64,000 bases of DNA from contig OY754971.1 of NCBI GenBank assembly GCA_963576475.1, forward strand, positions 956,001 to 1,020,000. Direction: 5' to 3'. A program made the position numbers and the translations under genes. The DNA comes from Molanna angustata (taxonomy: Eukaryota; Arthropoda; Insecta; Trichoptera; Molannidae). Below are positions 24,601 to 35,620 of this stretch, piece after piece; the stretch's first letter is position 1; each line of letters opens with the position of its first letter. The notes under the pieces were generated by a model. That model did not search any database. It had not been told where the DNA came from and worked only from the letters and a program-made list of their open reading frames with translations.

Positions 24601-24795
24601 TGATCGCGGTTTTAGTGTGAACGGGCCTTTAAAATGGAATAAATTGCCTCTTGACATACATGGAGCTCAGAGCATTGACACCTTCGGTAAACTTCTTAAG
24701 ACTACCTTGTTTCGTAGAGCTAACAAATAAGCTACAGCGCTCTTGGAGTGATCTTGTATCACTAAACGGCGCTTTATAAATTTTTATTATTATTA
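21650..24795 (+). pseudogene. L2/CR1-like LINE reverse transcriptase, split by an RTE insertion
   Basis: Two halves of one 5'-truncated LINE. The left half (about 21650-21922) encodes RT motifs AAFDTVDHD, with one base missing near 21733, and YGVPQGSVLGP. The right half (23841-24620) continues with ILYIKKL, YAYADD, the thumb region and the SxLDYCNAIYAGLP C-terminal block typical of L2/CR1 elements. Removing the RTE and one TSD copy brings GPIIF and ILYIKKL together in one frame. A second frameshift near 24100 puts a stop at 24142-24144, and a third lies near 24620. The 3' UTR ends in AAACGGCGCTTTATAAATTT and (TTA)n at about 24795. It is dead. No RNase H is visible, as expected for this group. 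Confidence 0.88.
21923..23830 (-). mobile_element. RTE LINE, 5'-truncated, intact reverse transcriptase frame
   Basis: The minus-strand frame is open from the 5' break at about 23829 to a stop at 21947; the 603 codons from 23758 begin at a TTG and not at a true start. The endonuclease domain is absent (5' truncation). The RT is complete: CKNYRAISLLSSVGKLYARI, D234 in FIDLEKAYDKV, MGVKQGCVLSPWLFN, YADD at 332-335, then the RTE-type C-terminal region RNEDIRREC, LRWFGHIERM, RGRPRKSWHDHI and VCQERGVWRSVLSAYPK. No RNase H. The 3' UTR is only about 25 nt and ends GGCGTGATGGTATG. The flanking CCATTATTTT copies at 21913-21922 and 23831-23840 are a 10-bp target-site duplication. The element sits antisense inside the L2/CR1-like LINE. 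The absence of stops suggests a recent insertion. Confidence 0.93.
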
Positions 24796-24936
24796 TTATC
24801 TTAATATACTACATACAATAACTCCAGTGACAACCTGTAATGCTATTATATTTACTTAAATCATCTTTATTTTATACATATAAAGATATCTAACTACGGC
24901 TAGTTATTTAACAAAATCTTTATATGATAGCTATTT

Positions 24937-25175
24937 CATACCATCACGCTATATATCCCAAAGCGTGGGGTTACCTGCGACAGGTGTGCGGATTTGCAAA
25001 CATTATAAAAGAAAGCACTGCACATGCGTATAGCCCAACACACCAGTCTCGTCTCGTAATGTTTGGTGAACCTCATTACTGAACTTTGTGAGATGTTTTT
25101 TTCTGTTTATTTACGGGACACCCGATGATAATAGAAAAGAGAGGAAGCACCATTCGAAGCCGGTGCCTCGCAGTA
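24937..25175 (-). mobile_element. Family D non-autonomous element with RTE-like tail
   Basis: About 240 bp. Minus strand begins GCGAGGCACCGG, includes GAGACGAGACTGGTGTG, and ends GGGATATATAGCGTGATGGT plus ATG, like the RTE terminus. At least five other copies or pieces lie in this window. Confidence 0.75.
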
Positions 25176-25253
25176 TGTAAATGAGCTGTTAGTTTCCATA
25201 ACTAAAATAAAATAAAAATACATGAATTTTGCGCTGAATGCATCAAAAGTTCT

Positions 25254-25437
25254 GGGGGGCAAGTCTGGTTCAATCGGCGAAATCAAAACCCTCGTGATTA
25301 CCCATATCATGGATATAATTATTATATGGAGTTCTACAATATCTTTAGATGTCATAGAACTCCATACGATAATTATATCCATGATATGGGTGATCACTGG
25401 GGTTTTGATTTCGCCAGTCGAACCAGACTTGCCCCCC
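25254..25437. mobile_element. Foldback MITE Z, intact palindrome
   Basis: 184 bp that is nearly one palindrome: GGGGGGCAAGTCTGG at one end against CCAGACTTGCCCCCC at the other, with about 80-bp arms meeting around 25340. Four copies lie in this window. Confidence 0.85.
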
Positions 25438-25439
25438 TA

Positions 25440-26050
25440 ATTATTCCGTTAAGGAACCTAGGTAAAATCGGCTAAGTCCTGTGAATGTACAAATAAGCGA
25501 TCGATAGTCTGCAAAAGGAGGTAATGCTGTCTGCTATGAGAAAGCAACAGACCGCGAAGAATGGCGAATTTATCATGTTGCAGTGCGGTCACTTCGTCTA
25601 CCTGTTGGGCCAATAAAACTTAAATATTTCTGCAAAACAATATATGTAGAGGATTACTCCATAATGTAAAGATATTCGTTCATTTTTACACATTGTTAAA
25701 GACGGACGTCAATTATTGCAGAAAATAGTCTAAATGATTATGCAGATTTATATAAGTGACAGATTTGATAGTGTTATCAGATGGAAGAAACTAAACATTG
25801 CCAATTCGACATGAGCACCACCTATTTTAATTCAAAGTCATATACAAAAATGTTTTTTTTTAGTTTTTTTATTTACATTATTACTATTTTTGATTCGAAT
25901 TGTGAAACTAAACTATCCGGGAACCCACTCAAACACTCGTACAAAAATTCATCAAAATCGGTCAAGAGGAGTTAAGTGACATACACACGTACACGAGAAT
26001 TATGTATACAAAAATAGTCGTTGCAAATATCGGCATTATTTTTAGCAACA
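25440..26050. other. No gene recognised
   Basis: 25915-25985 (AATTCATCAAAATCGGTCAA) resembles a widely dispersed insect repeat; nothing codes. Confidence 0.4.
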
Positions 26051-26230
26051 TCATGTTGCGGCAATTCATCATATCCATGGCTCTACACCCAGGTCGGATC
26101 TTGGCCTCTTGTAAAGTTCGCCTCCATGTTTTGCGCAGCGCCACGCTAGGTTCTGTACACCTATGCTATGCTATAGGCATCCTTCGCATGAGAAGCTTCG
26201 GCCTCCCTCATTCCAAGCTCTCATTCCACC
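26050..26230 (-). pseudogene. Possible LINE C-terminal relic
   Basis: Minus strand contains TWRRTLQEAKIRPG, resembling the WRR-x-EEAK tail of several LINE proteins, amid GC-richer sequence. Too short and frameshifted for a firm call. Confidence 0.35.
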
Positions 26231-26505
26231 CCTGATGCTCCATTTAAAAAATAATGTGTAAATTATAATAGATAGCTTATTGATTTTTGTATTGAGGCGA
26301 ACCTAGGACCTTGGCCTCAGGAGTCAAATATCTTACAAGTCGAGCCACACCGTAACGCAAAACCAAAAAAGATGTTTAAGGTCGTTGGAAATTGGGCTTC
26401 ATCGTTTTTTATTGACCAATTCATACGGATACTTAACCTATCGAGGGATTAGACTATGAAGGGGTCGACATATGACCTATCAATCGTATCTTCTTCGTCT
26501 TTTTC

Positions 26506-26672
26506 TCAGCCATCTCTCCAATGCTGTATATAGGCCTCCTTCAACTTACTCCACCCTTCTCTGTCCTGGGCATCCCTGTACCACTTGTTTCCCGCGACTG
26601 TAACTATATACTCAGTCCATCTCCTCTGGAGTCGACCTACCAATTTCTTCCCAAGGTCTCCATTTTGGAATT
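26506..26672 (-). pseudogene. LINE RT C-terminal end
   Basis: Minus strand reads KKLVGRLQRRWTEYIV, KWYRDAQDREGWSKLKE, then AYIQHWRDG and a stop at 26506. This matches the end of the fragment at 56378-56800 (DRERWSSLEEAYIQQWRDS). Undamaged over its 50 codons but severely 5' truncated. Confidence 0.75.
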
Positions 26673-26679
26673 TGTGGTG

Positions 26680-27945
26680 TCCATCAATCCTAAATTTTTA
26701 CTTTTTAATTTTATTTATTAAGAACAAACATACGGCTAATTTTAGTACATAGGATGACGCAAACACGCAGTTATACAATAAATTAGTCAAAAATGTTAAA
26801 TATAAATTGAAAAGAAACGTTACTTCATCCTCAATACAACAATATTTTGTGTTGTAAAAGGAATTGGGGATTATGGGAAGGCGTCCGTGAGATCACTCAA
26901 GAGTGACGAGGGAAGGTGGCTAAAATAGATAGTTTAAATCTTCTATGAGATGGGTTGAAGACATCAATGTCATGGAAGAAAGAATCATAACTTGCATGCT
27001 CTGTATATGAAAAAAATGTGCACAATTTGTGCCACAAATGGGAAGTCTGGATGTAATTTTTTTCTAGTTTATCTCGTCTGGATATTGAAGGGAAATTTTG
27101 AATATTTTTTCGATAAATACACTATTTATTTTTCTATTCTTCATACATTCGCCAATTCTGTAAATAACGGATAGATATACGCAATATTTTTTATTATTTT
27201 TAGTTGACGAGAACGACAAATTCGCTAATTTTTTTTTTTAATTATTAAAATGACTCATTGTATTGGCCATCGTAATATACATCGCATGTACATTTGAACA
27301 TAATAATATGAGTGTCGAGTTTCGCAACGAATTAAGTCGTAATCCCCTCCAACATCTCACGTCTGGTGGTGTGGCACTCCCAGTATGGGTTAAAGGATGT
27401 ATGGGAGAGAAATGTGACGACTTCCGGTCGGAAATGACTAGCATACCATCACGCTGTATCCCGCCATACTATACCAACCAACCAACCACACGAGGCATAT
27501 ATTACATACATACCATTATACTGGCAGGTACATCACACGCACGTGGATATTTACCTTATACAGATCGCGAACATATGGTATAATAATCTAAAAATAAATA
27601 ATCATAATATAAAAGGATGCTCTTATTTAATTATAGTTTCGCCACATTCCATATTTTATAATTGTACAAATGCTCTATGCAAAAAAGACACACAGTATTT
27701 TCAAATTACATACTTTCAATCAAGTTAACACATTCTTACACCGTGTAGATACACCACTACCTACGTCTAATTCGACAACTTTTTGAACTAAAATAGGAAC
27801 GCTAACTTAATTTCTCTGTTACTGACTTTGTTCCTAAAACTAAAATCTAAAAAATCTACACAATTAGTGCACCGTAGATAATAATTTGAACTCAATTGTC
27901 TATGGCACTGTTCGGCCATGCTTATTTATATCATGTCGCCGTGAT
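26680..27945. other. No gene recognised
   Basis: An RTE/D-like tail scrap in reverse (CATACCATCACGCTGTATCC at about 27441) is the only landmark. The 106-codon frame at 27263-27583 crosses it and is not a gene. Confidence 0.45.
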
Positions 27946-27956
27946 ATCGCTTAACC

Positions 27957-28549
27957 CAGAGGCTCCCGACCTCGTGCCCACGGGCACCATGGCGCCCGCG
28001 GAACGATTCCTATGTGCCCGCCACTATTCAACAGAGATAGAATTTTTTCATAAACATTAATTAAAAAAAAATGTGAATTATTTTAATTTATTTGTTGAAG
28101 TTTTATTTTTTTTGTGTTCCTAGGTTTATTAAATACGTTCGTATGCTTGATGATATTACTTGTCGCTTATGATTGTTTGCTAACTGGATTATTGTCATAC
28201 TCTCCTAATTTTGAGGCGCTGGCCAACGAGAGGTATGCAATGCCAAAGATCACATTGACATATTGATATTATATTTTTTAATAAAATGTTTTCTCTATAT
28301 TTGTGTTTTTTGTTTACTTTGTTTACGTTTTGTTAATACATTTCTCTGTGTGTATGCAATTTGAATAATAATTTTACTATTTTGAAACATTTTTGTTCAT
28401 TATTTATTAATTAATTATGAATATAAGAAAATAAATTATGAGAGAATGAGAAGTTATTGAAGGAGTTTGTCGATAAAAAAAGGTGGTGCCCGCCACCCTA
28501 CCGATATTTCATAATGTGCTCTAGAGTACATAAAGGTTGGGAACCCCTG
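27957..28549. mobile_element. hAT-type MITE with 8-bp target duplication
   Basis: Left end CAGAGGCTCCCGACCT pairs with the right end read in reverse, CAGGGGTTCCCAACCT. GCTTAACC flanks both sides (27949-27956 and 28550-28557). An 8-bp TSD with CAGGGGTTCCCAAC-type termini is the hAT signature. The 593-bp body has no transposase frame. Confidence 0.85.
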
Positions 28550-28557
28550 GCTTAACC

Positions 28558-28913
28558 TAGCATATCAATAATTGATCTGCACTAATATTCTTTGGTTTTT
28601 ATTTACAACATAACGCAACACGTGTAATTTATCCATTTTTATTATTTTCCATACACAACTGATGTTTTCAACTATACCAAAATATCCCGAACTTCTGTGA
28701 AAATAACCAGTACCTAGAATTACGCTTCCAATTAGGTGTGTTCTAAAAAAGTAACATTTTAACACTTGATTCGACTAAAATGTGGTTATAGAATAGGGAA
28801 TTGAACTAATTCGTGACTAACTTGGAGTAAGAACGTTCCTAAATAAGAACATTCCTGTTTCAGCATTATAGAATATCTACTTGGAATAGGAACGCACCTA
28901 TTTTAGCCGGAAG
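28558..28913. other. No gene recognised
   Basis: TAAGAACGTTCCTAAATAAG and GGAATAGGAACGCACCTATT around 28828-28900 form a weak inverted set next to the foldback at 28914. Confidence 0.4.
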
Positions 28914-29637
28914 CGTATTTACATTTCCGTGTTGATTAGGAGGCAAGTACTGCCTCGAATTAGGCACTAGTTTGTTGCGCTAATGCACTTAAAAAAACTC
29001 GTGTTGAATCCAAGGCACGTGTCCTCTAAATCCACACGGTTTAACAAAGCAAACTGTTCCTGCTAATACGTGTTCGATCAAGGCACGCGTCTTTCAATCG
29101 TACACATGATTATAAATTTTACCATGTGTATTGATTGAGCGGTACAGGGCTGTGTTAGAGGCATTTTTTTGTGTATGATTGTTTTTGTTGTAATAGATTA
29201 ATCTATATTATATCATAAAAAATAAAGACGATTTTTTTGTATGAGATTGGTACTCATGAATTTTTCAATGAAATAATCACACTGCGTCGTAATTACCTTC
29301 ACAAGATATAGAGCATCAAATTTTACATTGGTAATTATACAATTTTAAAATTGTCCAAAATACCTACCAATTTTAAGTTCCATATTACTTAAAGACAAAC
29401 AAAATAACTGATTACTACCATATTATCTGTGAACACAATACAAATGTGACAGTGACAGTGACAGACAAAATTGCGAGCGAAATGAAATAGCGCGTGAACT
29501 TCATGGCTATATATGTTCCATATTCAATAATTAACTGCCTTGAATTCAACACGAGTTTTTAAGTGCATTAGCGCAACAAACTAGTGCCTAATTCGAGGCA
29601 GTACTTGCCTCCTAACCAACACGGAAAGACAAATACG
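28914..29637. mobile_element. Foldback element with about 103-bp TIRs
   Basis: Left arm 28914-29017 is inverted at 29536-29637, e.g. GGAGGCAAGTACTGCCTCGA and GCACTAGTTTGTTGCGCTAA. The interior of about 518 bp is non-coding. No target duplication is obvious. Confidence 0.8.
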
Positions 29638-29744
29638 GAACGTTCTTAAAATGTTATAGAATCGGACGCATTGTACTGTTAAAGTGAATGGAAATTCATC
29701 CAACCAACCAGTGTTTCCAGCCTAGAAAGTAATAACTTATAGAG

Positions 29745-30235
29745 AAAATATTTTATACAATATAACTTCAAATATGGTATATCACTCGATATCGGGTGGA
29801 ACGCCAAAATATTTTATACAATATAACTTCAAATATGGTATATCACTCGATATCGGGTGGAACGCCAAAATATTTTATACAATATAACTTCAAATATGGT
29901 ATATCACTCGATATCGGGTGGAACGCCAAAATATTTTATACAATATAACTTCAAATATGGTATATCACTCGATATCGGGTGGAACGCCAAAATATTTTAT
30001 ACAATATAACTTCAAATATGGTATATCACTCGATATCGGGTGGAACGCCAAAATATATTATACAATATAACTTCAAATATGGTATATCACTCGATATCGG
30101 GTGGAACGCCAAAATATTTTATACAATATAACTTCAAATATGGTATATCACTCGATATCGGGTGGAACGCCAAAATATTTTATACAATATAACTTCAAAT
30201 ATGGTATATCACTCGATATCGGGTGGAACGCCAAA
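29745..30235 (+). repeat. 61-bp tandem repeat, 8 units
   Basis: Unit contains AATATTTTATACAATATAAC, ATGGTATATCACTCGATATC and GGGTGGAACGCC. Nearly perfect; one unit has TATATT for TATTTT. ATATCGATATC-like palindromy (CGATATCG) occurs in each unit. Confidence 0.95.
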
Positions 30236-30610
30236 TGTAATGTGGACGAGAGTCGTATAAGTCGGTAATTATTATAGCATAATGATGCATTTATAATATC
30301 GAAATGAGATGTTTATATAAGATCAATATTTTGGTATGTTGTTTAGATGCATCATTATAAAGAAATTGTTTCGGTTTAGTTCGGTTGGATTCGGTTCGAT
30401 TCGCCTTCACGTATTAATAAACGACCTCGCGGGCGGCCCGACAGTACATACATATGTACACACTTACATACAACTCTCACTAAATATTTACTCACATTTA
30501 CATACATACACATTATCTATCACTGTACAATGTACATACACATGTCATACTCTAAACTATCTATTTAGATTCTTAAATGTTCAGCATTGCACTGCCCCCT
30601 CAATTTTTTT
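30236..30610. other. No gene; local inverted and simple repeats
   Basis: ATAATGATGCAT (about 30280) and ATGCATCATTAT (about 30345) are perfectly inverted 50 bp apart. TTCGGT repeats at 30370-30405 follow. Confidence 0.5.
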
Positions 30611-30775
30611 CAGTTAAACTGAAAAAAAAAATTGTTGATAGTAACAAAACTAAAGTTAAAATTGACCAACTATAGCGACTACAAAACATTCGATTTGTGC
30701 AACTAAATGTTTTGTGCACACAGCCAAACCGTACAGTAATAAATAGATAAACCTTCATTAAACCTTCATTTATAT
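30610..30775 (+). repeat. Interspersed repeat F
   Basis: Shares GTGCAACTAAATGTTTTGTG, CACACAGCC and ACAGTAATAAATAGA with 53590-53740. Confidence 0.55.
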
Positions 30776-30835
30776 ATTTTTTTTTAGTTTTAAGTATATA
30801 TGTTACGTTTATATCGTACCAATAATATGCAAGAC

Positions 30836-30895
30836 TGACGTCATATCCCGCCCCCTTCCCTCCTTCTCCCTTCCTTACTCTTCGCCACCGCTAAA
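30836..30895 (+). promoter_or_regulatory. CRE and C-rich promoter-like patch
   Basis: TGACGTCAT (CRE palindrome) at about 30838 is followed within 10 bp by CCCGCCCCC and a pyrimidine tract. At 31068 an ATG opens MTTTRIYVHINR and runs into CG|GTGAGT, a good donor. No downstream exon was recognised, so this is only a candidate. Confidence 0.2.
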
Positions 30896-31099
30896 CGTGT
30901 GTGACATTTTTCACTCTTCGATAATCAATCAATTTATCAATCTTTCGGCCGTTATAGACGGAATACTAATCTTTGAACGATATAATTACCTTCTGTGTAG
31001 TGTATAAGTCTTTTAAATCAATATAATTAAACCGATATGTTATGTGAATAATATGTGAAATTATAAGATGACAACAACGCGGATTTATGTACATATAAA

Positions 31100-31735
31100 T
31101 CGGTGAGTTCTTACCATTTTACCTAACTATCCTCAGTCGATTCAATTATCGAATTCCAATATATATTTCCAATTGATCGACGAAACAATATAATATTAAT
31201 ATTTTTCCAGAATCAACTGTAAATACGTACTTTGTAGACAGTTTTTTTGGCCTTGATTAATTACTCGTTGTTTTATGTTCATATTAGTTAATAATGCTGT
31301 TATTGTCTCAAATAAACCAAATAAATAAATAAATTACTGATGAAGGACGATGTAACTACCAAATGTGGAAAAAAGGATTCTCCGGAATGTGATTGTGGAG
31401 TAAGCAGCAAAACTAGATCTGGTAGAGGAGTGCCCGATACGTAGGTATGAAGGAGACTGGGTGGACATCCATAGGGCGAATCCAGAGGCTGTGAAGTGGC
31501 TGGCCGAACGGAAGCCAAGAGTGTAGAAGAACAATACTCGATGACGCAGCCAAAGGCGCACGAAAAGCCGTAGCCACACAATAAGTAATTAAATACTAAT
31601 AACAAATGTTTGGCTAAAACGCAGGTAGTTAGTTTGTTGTAACAATATTTTGAGTGCACGAAATCAAACAAAAGTTAAGGAAAGATCAAGTACAGATCAC
31701 AAAGTAAGGAATATACAAGCCAGTTGATGACCAAG
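31100..31735. other. No gene recognised
   Basis: 31380-31560 is GC-richer (GACTGGGTGGACATCCATAG) and may be a decayed LINE end, but I cannot place it. Confidence 0.35.
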
Positions 31736-31865
31736 ATAAGCTAAGTTAGTTTAGCTTAGCTCGCATAGCTGAGTTCATTTTTATACTAGCTCACATAGTT
31801 TGCGGTCTGCACACTAATATGAAAAACGACCTCAGCTATGCGAACTTAACTAACTTAGATTAACT
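31735..31865. repeat. Foldback repeat
   Basis: CTCGCATAGCTGAG at 31760-31773 is inverted at 31840-31853 (CTCAGCTATGCG) with further imperfect pairing on TTAGTTAAGT-like arms. Confidence 0.5.
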
Positions 31866-31869
31866 TTGG

Positions 31870-32185
31870 TCTGCAAACGGCTACATAGCTGATATAAGCT
31901 ACGATTACGAACGGGGGAATCCCAAACACATTTAATAAGTATATAGCAGTAAAAGTATTCACTTTACGACATTTAAGTCTCTTTGTTAAGAGACTAAATA
32001 TTTTTTTTAAATCATTTCCCCCAGTACCTTCCAAAGGTACGTTTTTGAAATAAAGAACTTTAATGTATTGCGTGATTTTTTTTAAAATTAGAATTTGTTT
32101 AATACTTTCCTTGTAAAATTAGTTTTAGTAAAACCCTTTATTATTTATTTACTGTAAGTAGGTAACTAAAAAGCTACAAGGCCTA
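31870..32185. other. AT-rich, nothing recognised
   Basis: No coding or repeat signature. Confidence 0.5.
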
Positions 32186-32189
32186 TGAA

Positions 32190-32400
32190 GTAGATTTTTA
32201 TGAAGAAGTCTGGTGCTGTCCGAAGGATAGGAAGCACCATACTTCTTCCTCATATGGTGTTGCATAGTCAGCCTCATGGAACCCGCCCTCGTAGTAGACC
32301 GCCTGGAAGATGGAGGGATAGCCGGAAGTCCACTCCGCAGGAGGCGCAGACCTCTTAAAAACATATCTTAAGATGTATATAAAAGAACAAGAAGAGAAAG
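32190..32400 (+). pseudogene. Degraded copy of the GRPPKRWRD-type LINE end
   Basis: Reads GTRPRSRPPGRWRDSRKSTPQEA, close to the end of the fragment at 4270-4790, with a similar AAGAACAAGAAGAG 3' terminus. The upstream part is frameshifted and short. Confidence 0.55.
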
Positions 32401-32409
32401 AAAATACAA

Positions 32410-32925
32410 AGTAATCTCTTAAAAATTATGAAATCATGTCTCTTAAAAAAGTATATAAATATTTAATATAACAATTGGTAGCTGACATGCAAAACATATA
32501 TTAATATTTTGTCATTGTAAATTAGCGATTTCGTAACTGAACAAGTTGACGGTTCACCGCGATGCCGGAGCTTGATAATGTGCATTTTCCAGAATCGCTT
32601 AGCAACATCAAAAGTATGTGTGTATTTTTTTGTCAAGAATCCACGTTTCTGGTTGAGAGCGAAACAGAAAGAGTTTATCCTCATGCTGTCATCTTCTGCC
32701 TGTGGAGACTCGCACACATTGGCGGAACGTTACATTACATTACAATGCAGCGCTGTCAGGGCTGACACGACACATGCGTTGAACCAAACAAAGGGATGAC
32801 TGTCATGGTAGGTATGGATGTGATTGCATTCAAATATAGTTTCCTGGAAAAGCCACGGACTTCTCTACTTACACATACACATGACCGGCTCAAGATTAAT
32901 TTCCGCGCTTTTAACTTGCCGTATT
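32410..32925. other. Unassigned; short overlapping frames
   Basis: Frames of 67-84 codons overlap on both strands around 32463-32799 with no known domain. Confidence 0.4.
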
Positions 32926-33059
32926 ATTGTTGTCGTACGATTCAAATCTTAATAATTTAAACCATTTGCCAAAGATCAATTTTACTCAAATTTTGCATAC
33001 ACACTTGCTTTCGATGATAATTTATTTATTTATTTACATAAATAACGTAAGTATTGCAA

Positions 33060-33165
33060 TACTTACAATACTTTTTTTTTACATATTTTTTTTTTTAAAT
33101 GTTTTTCATTATTTTTTACATATTTTTTTTTTAAATGTTTTTCATTATTTTTTACATATTTTTAC
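33060..33165 (+). repeat. 43-bp T-rich tandem repeat
   Basis: TTTTACATATTTTTTTTTT, AAATGTTTTTCATTATT repeated about 2.5 times. Confidence 0.75.
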
Positions 33166-33254
33166 ATGTTTTCACCTTTTTTATATTGTTATTCATTTTT
33201 TATTTTCGTTTTGTATATTTGTTTGTTTTTATTTGTTTTTTTTTTAAATTCTGT

Positions 33255-33342
33255 TGTTTTTAATATATTATGTATACTTGTATGTGTAAAAGGTTATCAA
33301 ACCGTAAATTGAAATTAAATAAATAAATAAATAAATAAATAC
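33255..33342 (+). mobile_element. LINE-type 3' terminus with (AAAT)n tail
   Basis: A T-rich low-complexity tract (32927-33247) leads to ATTGAAATTAAATAAATAA and seven AAAT units. It looks like a LINE 3' UTR; no coding part is recognisable. The 106-codon frame in the T-rich tract is low complexity. Confidence 0.45.
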
Positions 33343-33369
33343 AATTACACACTAGAAATACTGTGTGTG

Positions 33370-33480
33370 AATCAAGTAAAAACCTTTTAAACGCACGGGA
33401 TGGTTACCCTTTACTAACGCGTAACTTCATAGTGCATTGGGCGGTTTTAATATACCGTGTTTTCAGTTTTCATACATTTT
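33370..33480. repeat. MITE G right-end relic
   Basis: Carries ATAGTGCATTGGGCGGTTTT then AATATACCGTGTTTTCAG, matching 41055-41095. Confidence 0.55.
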
Positions 33481-33484
33481 ATAA

Positions 33485-34085
33485 ATATAATCTACGCAAG
33501 AATCATTAGTGGTACAGGGTGCGGCAGCTTTAGGCCCTTATTGTCATATTAAACTTTAAATAAAAACAATATTGAAATATTTTAGTAATTGATTTCATTT
33601 TGAAAAATATAGCAGATACGTACTTAAACATCTTTTGGGTTTCTTATTATTTTGTGTAGTACCTACCCAATCTACATATCAAGTTTCACGTTATTTCTTT
33701 CACAGATTACAAGATCATAATAAAATTATTACAAATATATTAACACGCAGTTATATATAATCCAAGTATCAGTTACAATGAGCCAGAGCGCTTTCGATAG
33801 TTACACCATTATATATAATTAAAACTTTTATATTATTTATAGTCACTAATGTCGCGATTATATTTATTTTATATAAACTTTATAAGTCGAACGAACGGAC
33901 ATGACGAAAACGAGATGAATAAATGGAGAAGGTCGTAGAAGATTGTATAATATAGTATTTATTATGAAATCGATAATGACAAGAGACAACAAAAAATATT
34001 AAATGGTTTTACCTTATAATGATTTAATAGTATATACATTACTTAAGAGAGCTACATAGCCCATAATCACACAACCTTGTTTGTA
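33485..34085. other. AT-rich, nothing recognised
   Basis: No frames above 60 codons and no clear repeat. Confidence 0.5.
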
Positions 34086-34089
34086 AAAA

Positions 34090-34300
34090 CCTTCTTACTA
34101 TCCAATCCGAGCGATAAGATATTGTAATAACCTCCTTTCTATAAAATCCGTGTAATTCGATATTGAAATAACTTTACAATTCAATCCGAGTGATTCGATT
34201 TTGTAATAACTTGCTTACCAACCGATCTGAGTTACTCAATAATTGTAATAACCTCCTTACTATCCAATCTGAGTGATTCGATATTGCAATAACTTCCTTA
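34090..34300 (+). repeat. About 44-bp degenerate tandem repeat, 5 units
   Basis: Unit CCTTACTATCCAATCYGAGT, GATTCGATATTGYAATAAC. A further unit at 34670-34710. Confidence 0.8.
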
Positions 34301-34407
34301 CTGTTCTTCCCATCCCAACACCACCCATTCTGCTTATGGGGACATAAAAATGCCCCTTGAAAAACTATGAAAGAACATAAGTGTCCGGTAAACTCTAAAA
34401 CTTTGCA

Positions 34408-34615
34408 GAAACTGCACTTTAAAGTGCCAAAGAGAGGAAATAGTTGCCTCACCATTCACTAAAAGTGAAGATAAGAGTGAACCGTATTTTTGACAAAAAG
34501 TCTTGATTGCAGACACTGCACTTTAAAGTGCCAAAGAGAGGAAATAGTTGCCTCACCATTCACTGAAAGTGAAAATAAGAGCGAACCGTATTTTTGACAA
34601 AAAAGTCTTGAAAGC
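34408..34615 (+). repeat. 104-bp tandem duplication
   Basis: CTGCACTTTAAAGTGCCAAA starts at 34412 and again at 34516; the following CACCATTCACTRAAAGTGAA and GTATTTTTGACAAAA also repeat. It contains the palindrome CACTTTAAAGTG. Confidence 0.85.
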
Positions 34616-34719
34616 CCCGAAGTTGCTCCTCGTGGCTACAAGGTTCGCATGTCCAATGGATCCAAAGAACCTCCTTACTATCCAATCCGAGTTATTCGAC
34701 ATTGCAATTCCCTTTTTGG

Positions 34720-35187
34720 AAGTCGCTTGGAACGAATTTGTTTGTAGGTTTTCTTTAAGTATCTTACCTCTCTTAAGGATACAGGTAAGTATGGTAGGTG
34801 TCTAATAGTATTAAACGTTAAATATTGCAGTTGTTAATATAGTAAGTGTTATTATTATATAGATAGTCAGGCACATACAGCTGGTGTTGTATGTAATTGC
34901 ATCCGTGTTTGGTGTTTTGGCAACAAAAAGTTTTGAACAAAGACTACAGTCTATAGACTCTAGTATAGTATCTAACAAGTTGAATGTATCTCGTGTCCTT
35001 CAACACTGACCTCCGCCACAACTGACAATAAAATTATAAACTACAAACTACTATACCAACCAACAGATGATGATGATATTATCCACTGCAGTGATTGACT
35101 ACCACGACAACTCATAATAATAAATAAATACTATAAGACGATTTCGATAATGCGCCTGTGTAAGTAATTATCAAAATCGTAAATTTA

Positions 35188-35189
<2 letters not shown>
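34720..35189. other. No feature recognised
   Basis: Mixed sequence between short tandem repeats and the GT microsatellite. Confidence 0.5.

Positions 35190-35218
<29 letters not shown>
35190..35218 (+). repeat. (GT)n microsatellite
   Basis: About 14 GT units. Confidence 0.95.
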
Positions 35219-35220
<2 letters not shown>

Positions 35221-35257
35221 AATATGCGTGTGCCGTACTTAGTTTAGTTATATGATC

Positions 35258-35312
35258 ACCCGCACACATGTCGCTGGCTATCCCACATTGTGGGATATGC
35301 CGTGATTGGAGG
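35258..35312 (+). mobile_element. Family D 3' end
   Basis: Only the terminal hairpin ATCCCACATTGTGGGAT and GCCGTGATTGG tail remain, after CGCTGGCT. Confidence 0.6.
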
Positions 35313-35620
35313 GATATTTAGTTATTTATTTATTTAAAGCGGATATATAATCTCGAACATCACATTTTGAAATGACTTATCTCAAATACGATAAACAGTG
35401 TGTTTCTATAAAAATAAGTGTTTTCAACATTTCTCTAGTGAATGTTAGTAAAATAATTTTAAAATACAGCATAAATTCTCTTTAAAGAATTTTTTACAGC
35501 ATTTTTTTAAATTACTCTACAACTATTTGTCATAGAGAAAGAGATGTGCTTAAAGAGTGCATAAAATTAAAAAAAAAGAAAAATCAAGTGAACCCAATAA
35601 AGTTTTTTCATTTCAAGTCA

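Noticed and set aside
27263..27583. 106-codon plus frame
   Set aside because: Crosses a reversed RTE-tail scrap and simple ACCA repeats; no protein similarity recognised.
32927..33247. 106-codon Phe/Leu-rich frame
   Set aside because: Low-complexity T-rich sequence leading to an (AAAT)n LINE-type tail.
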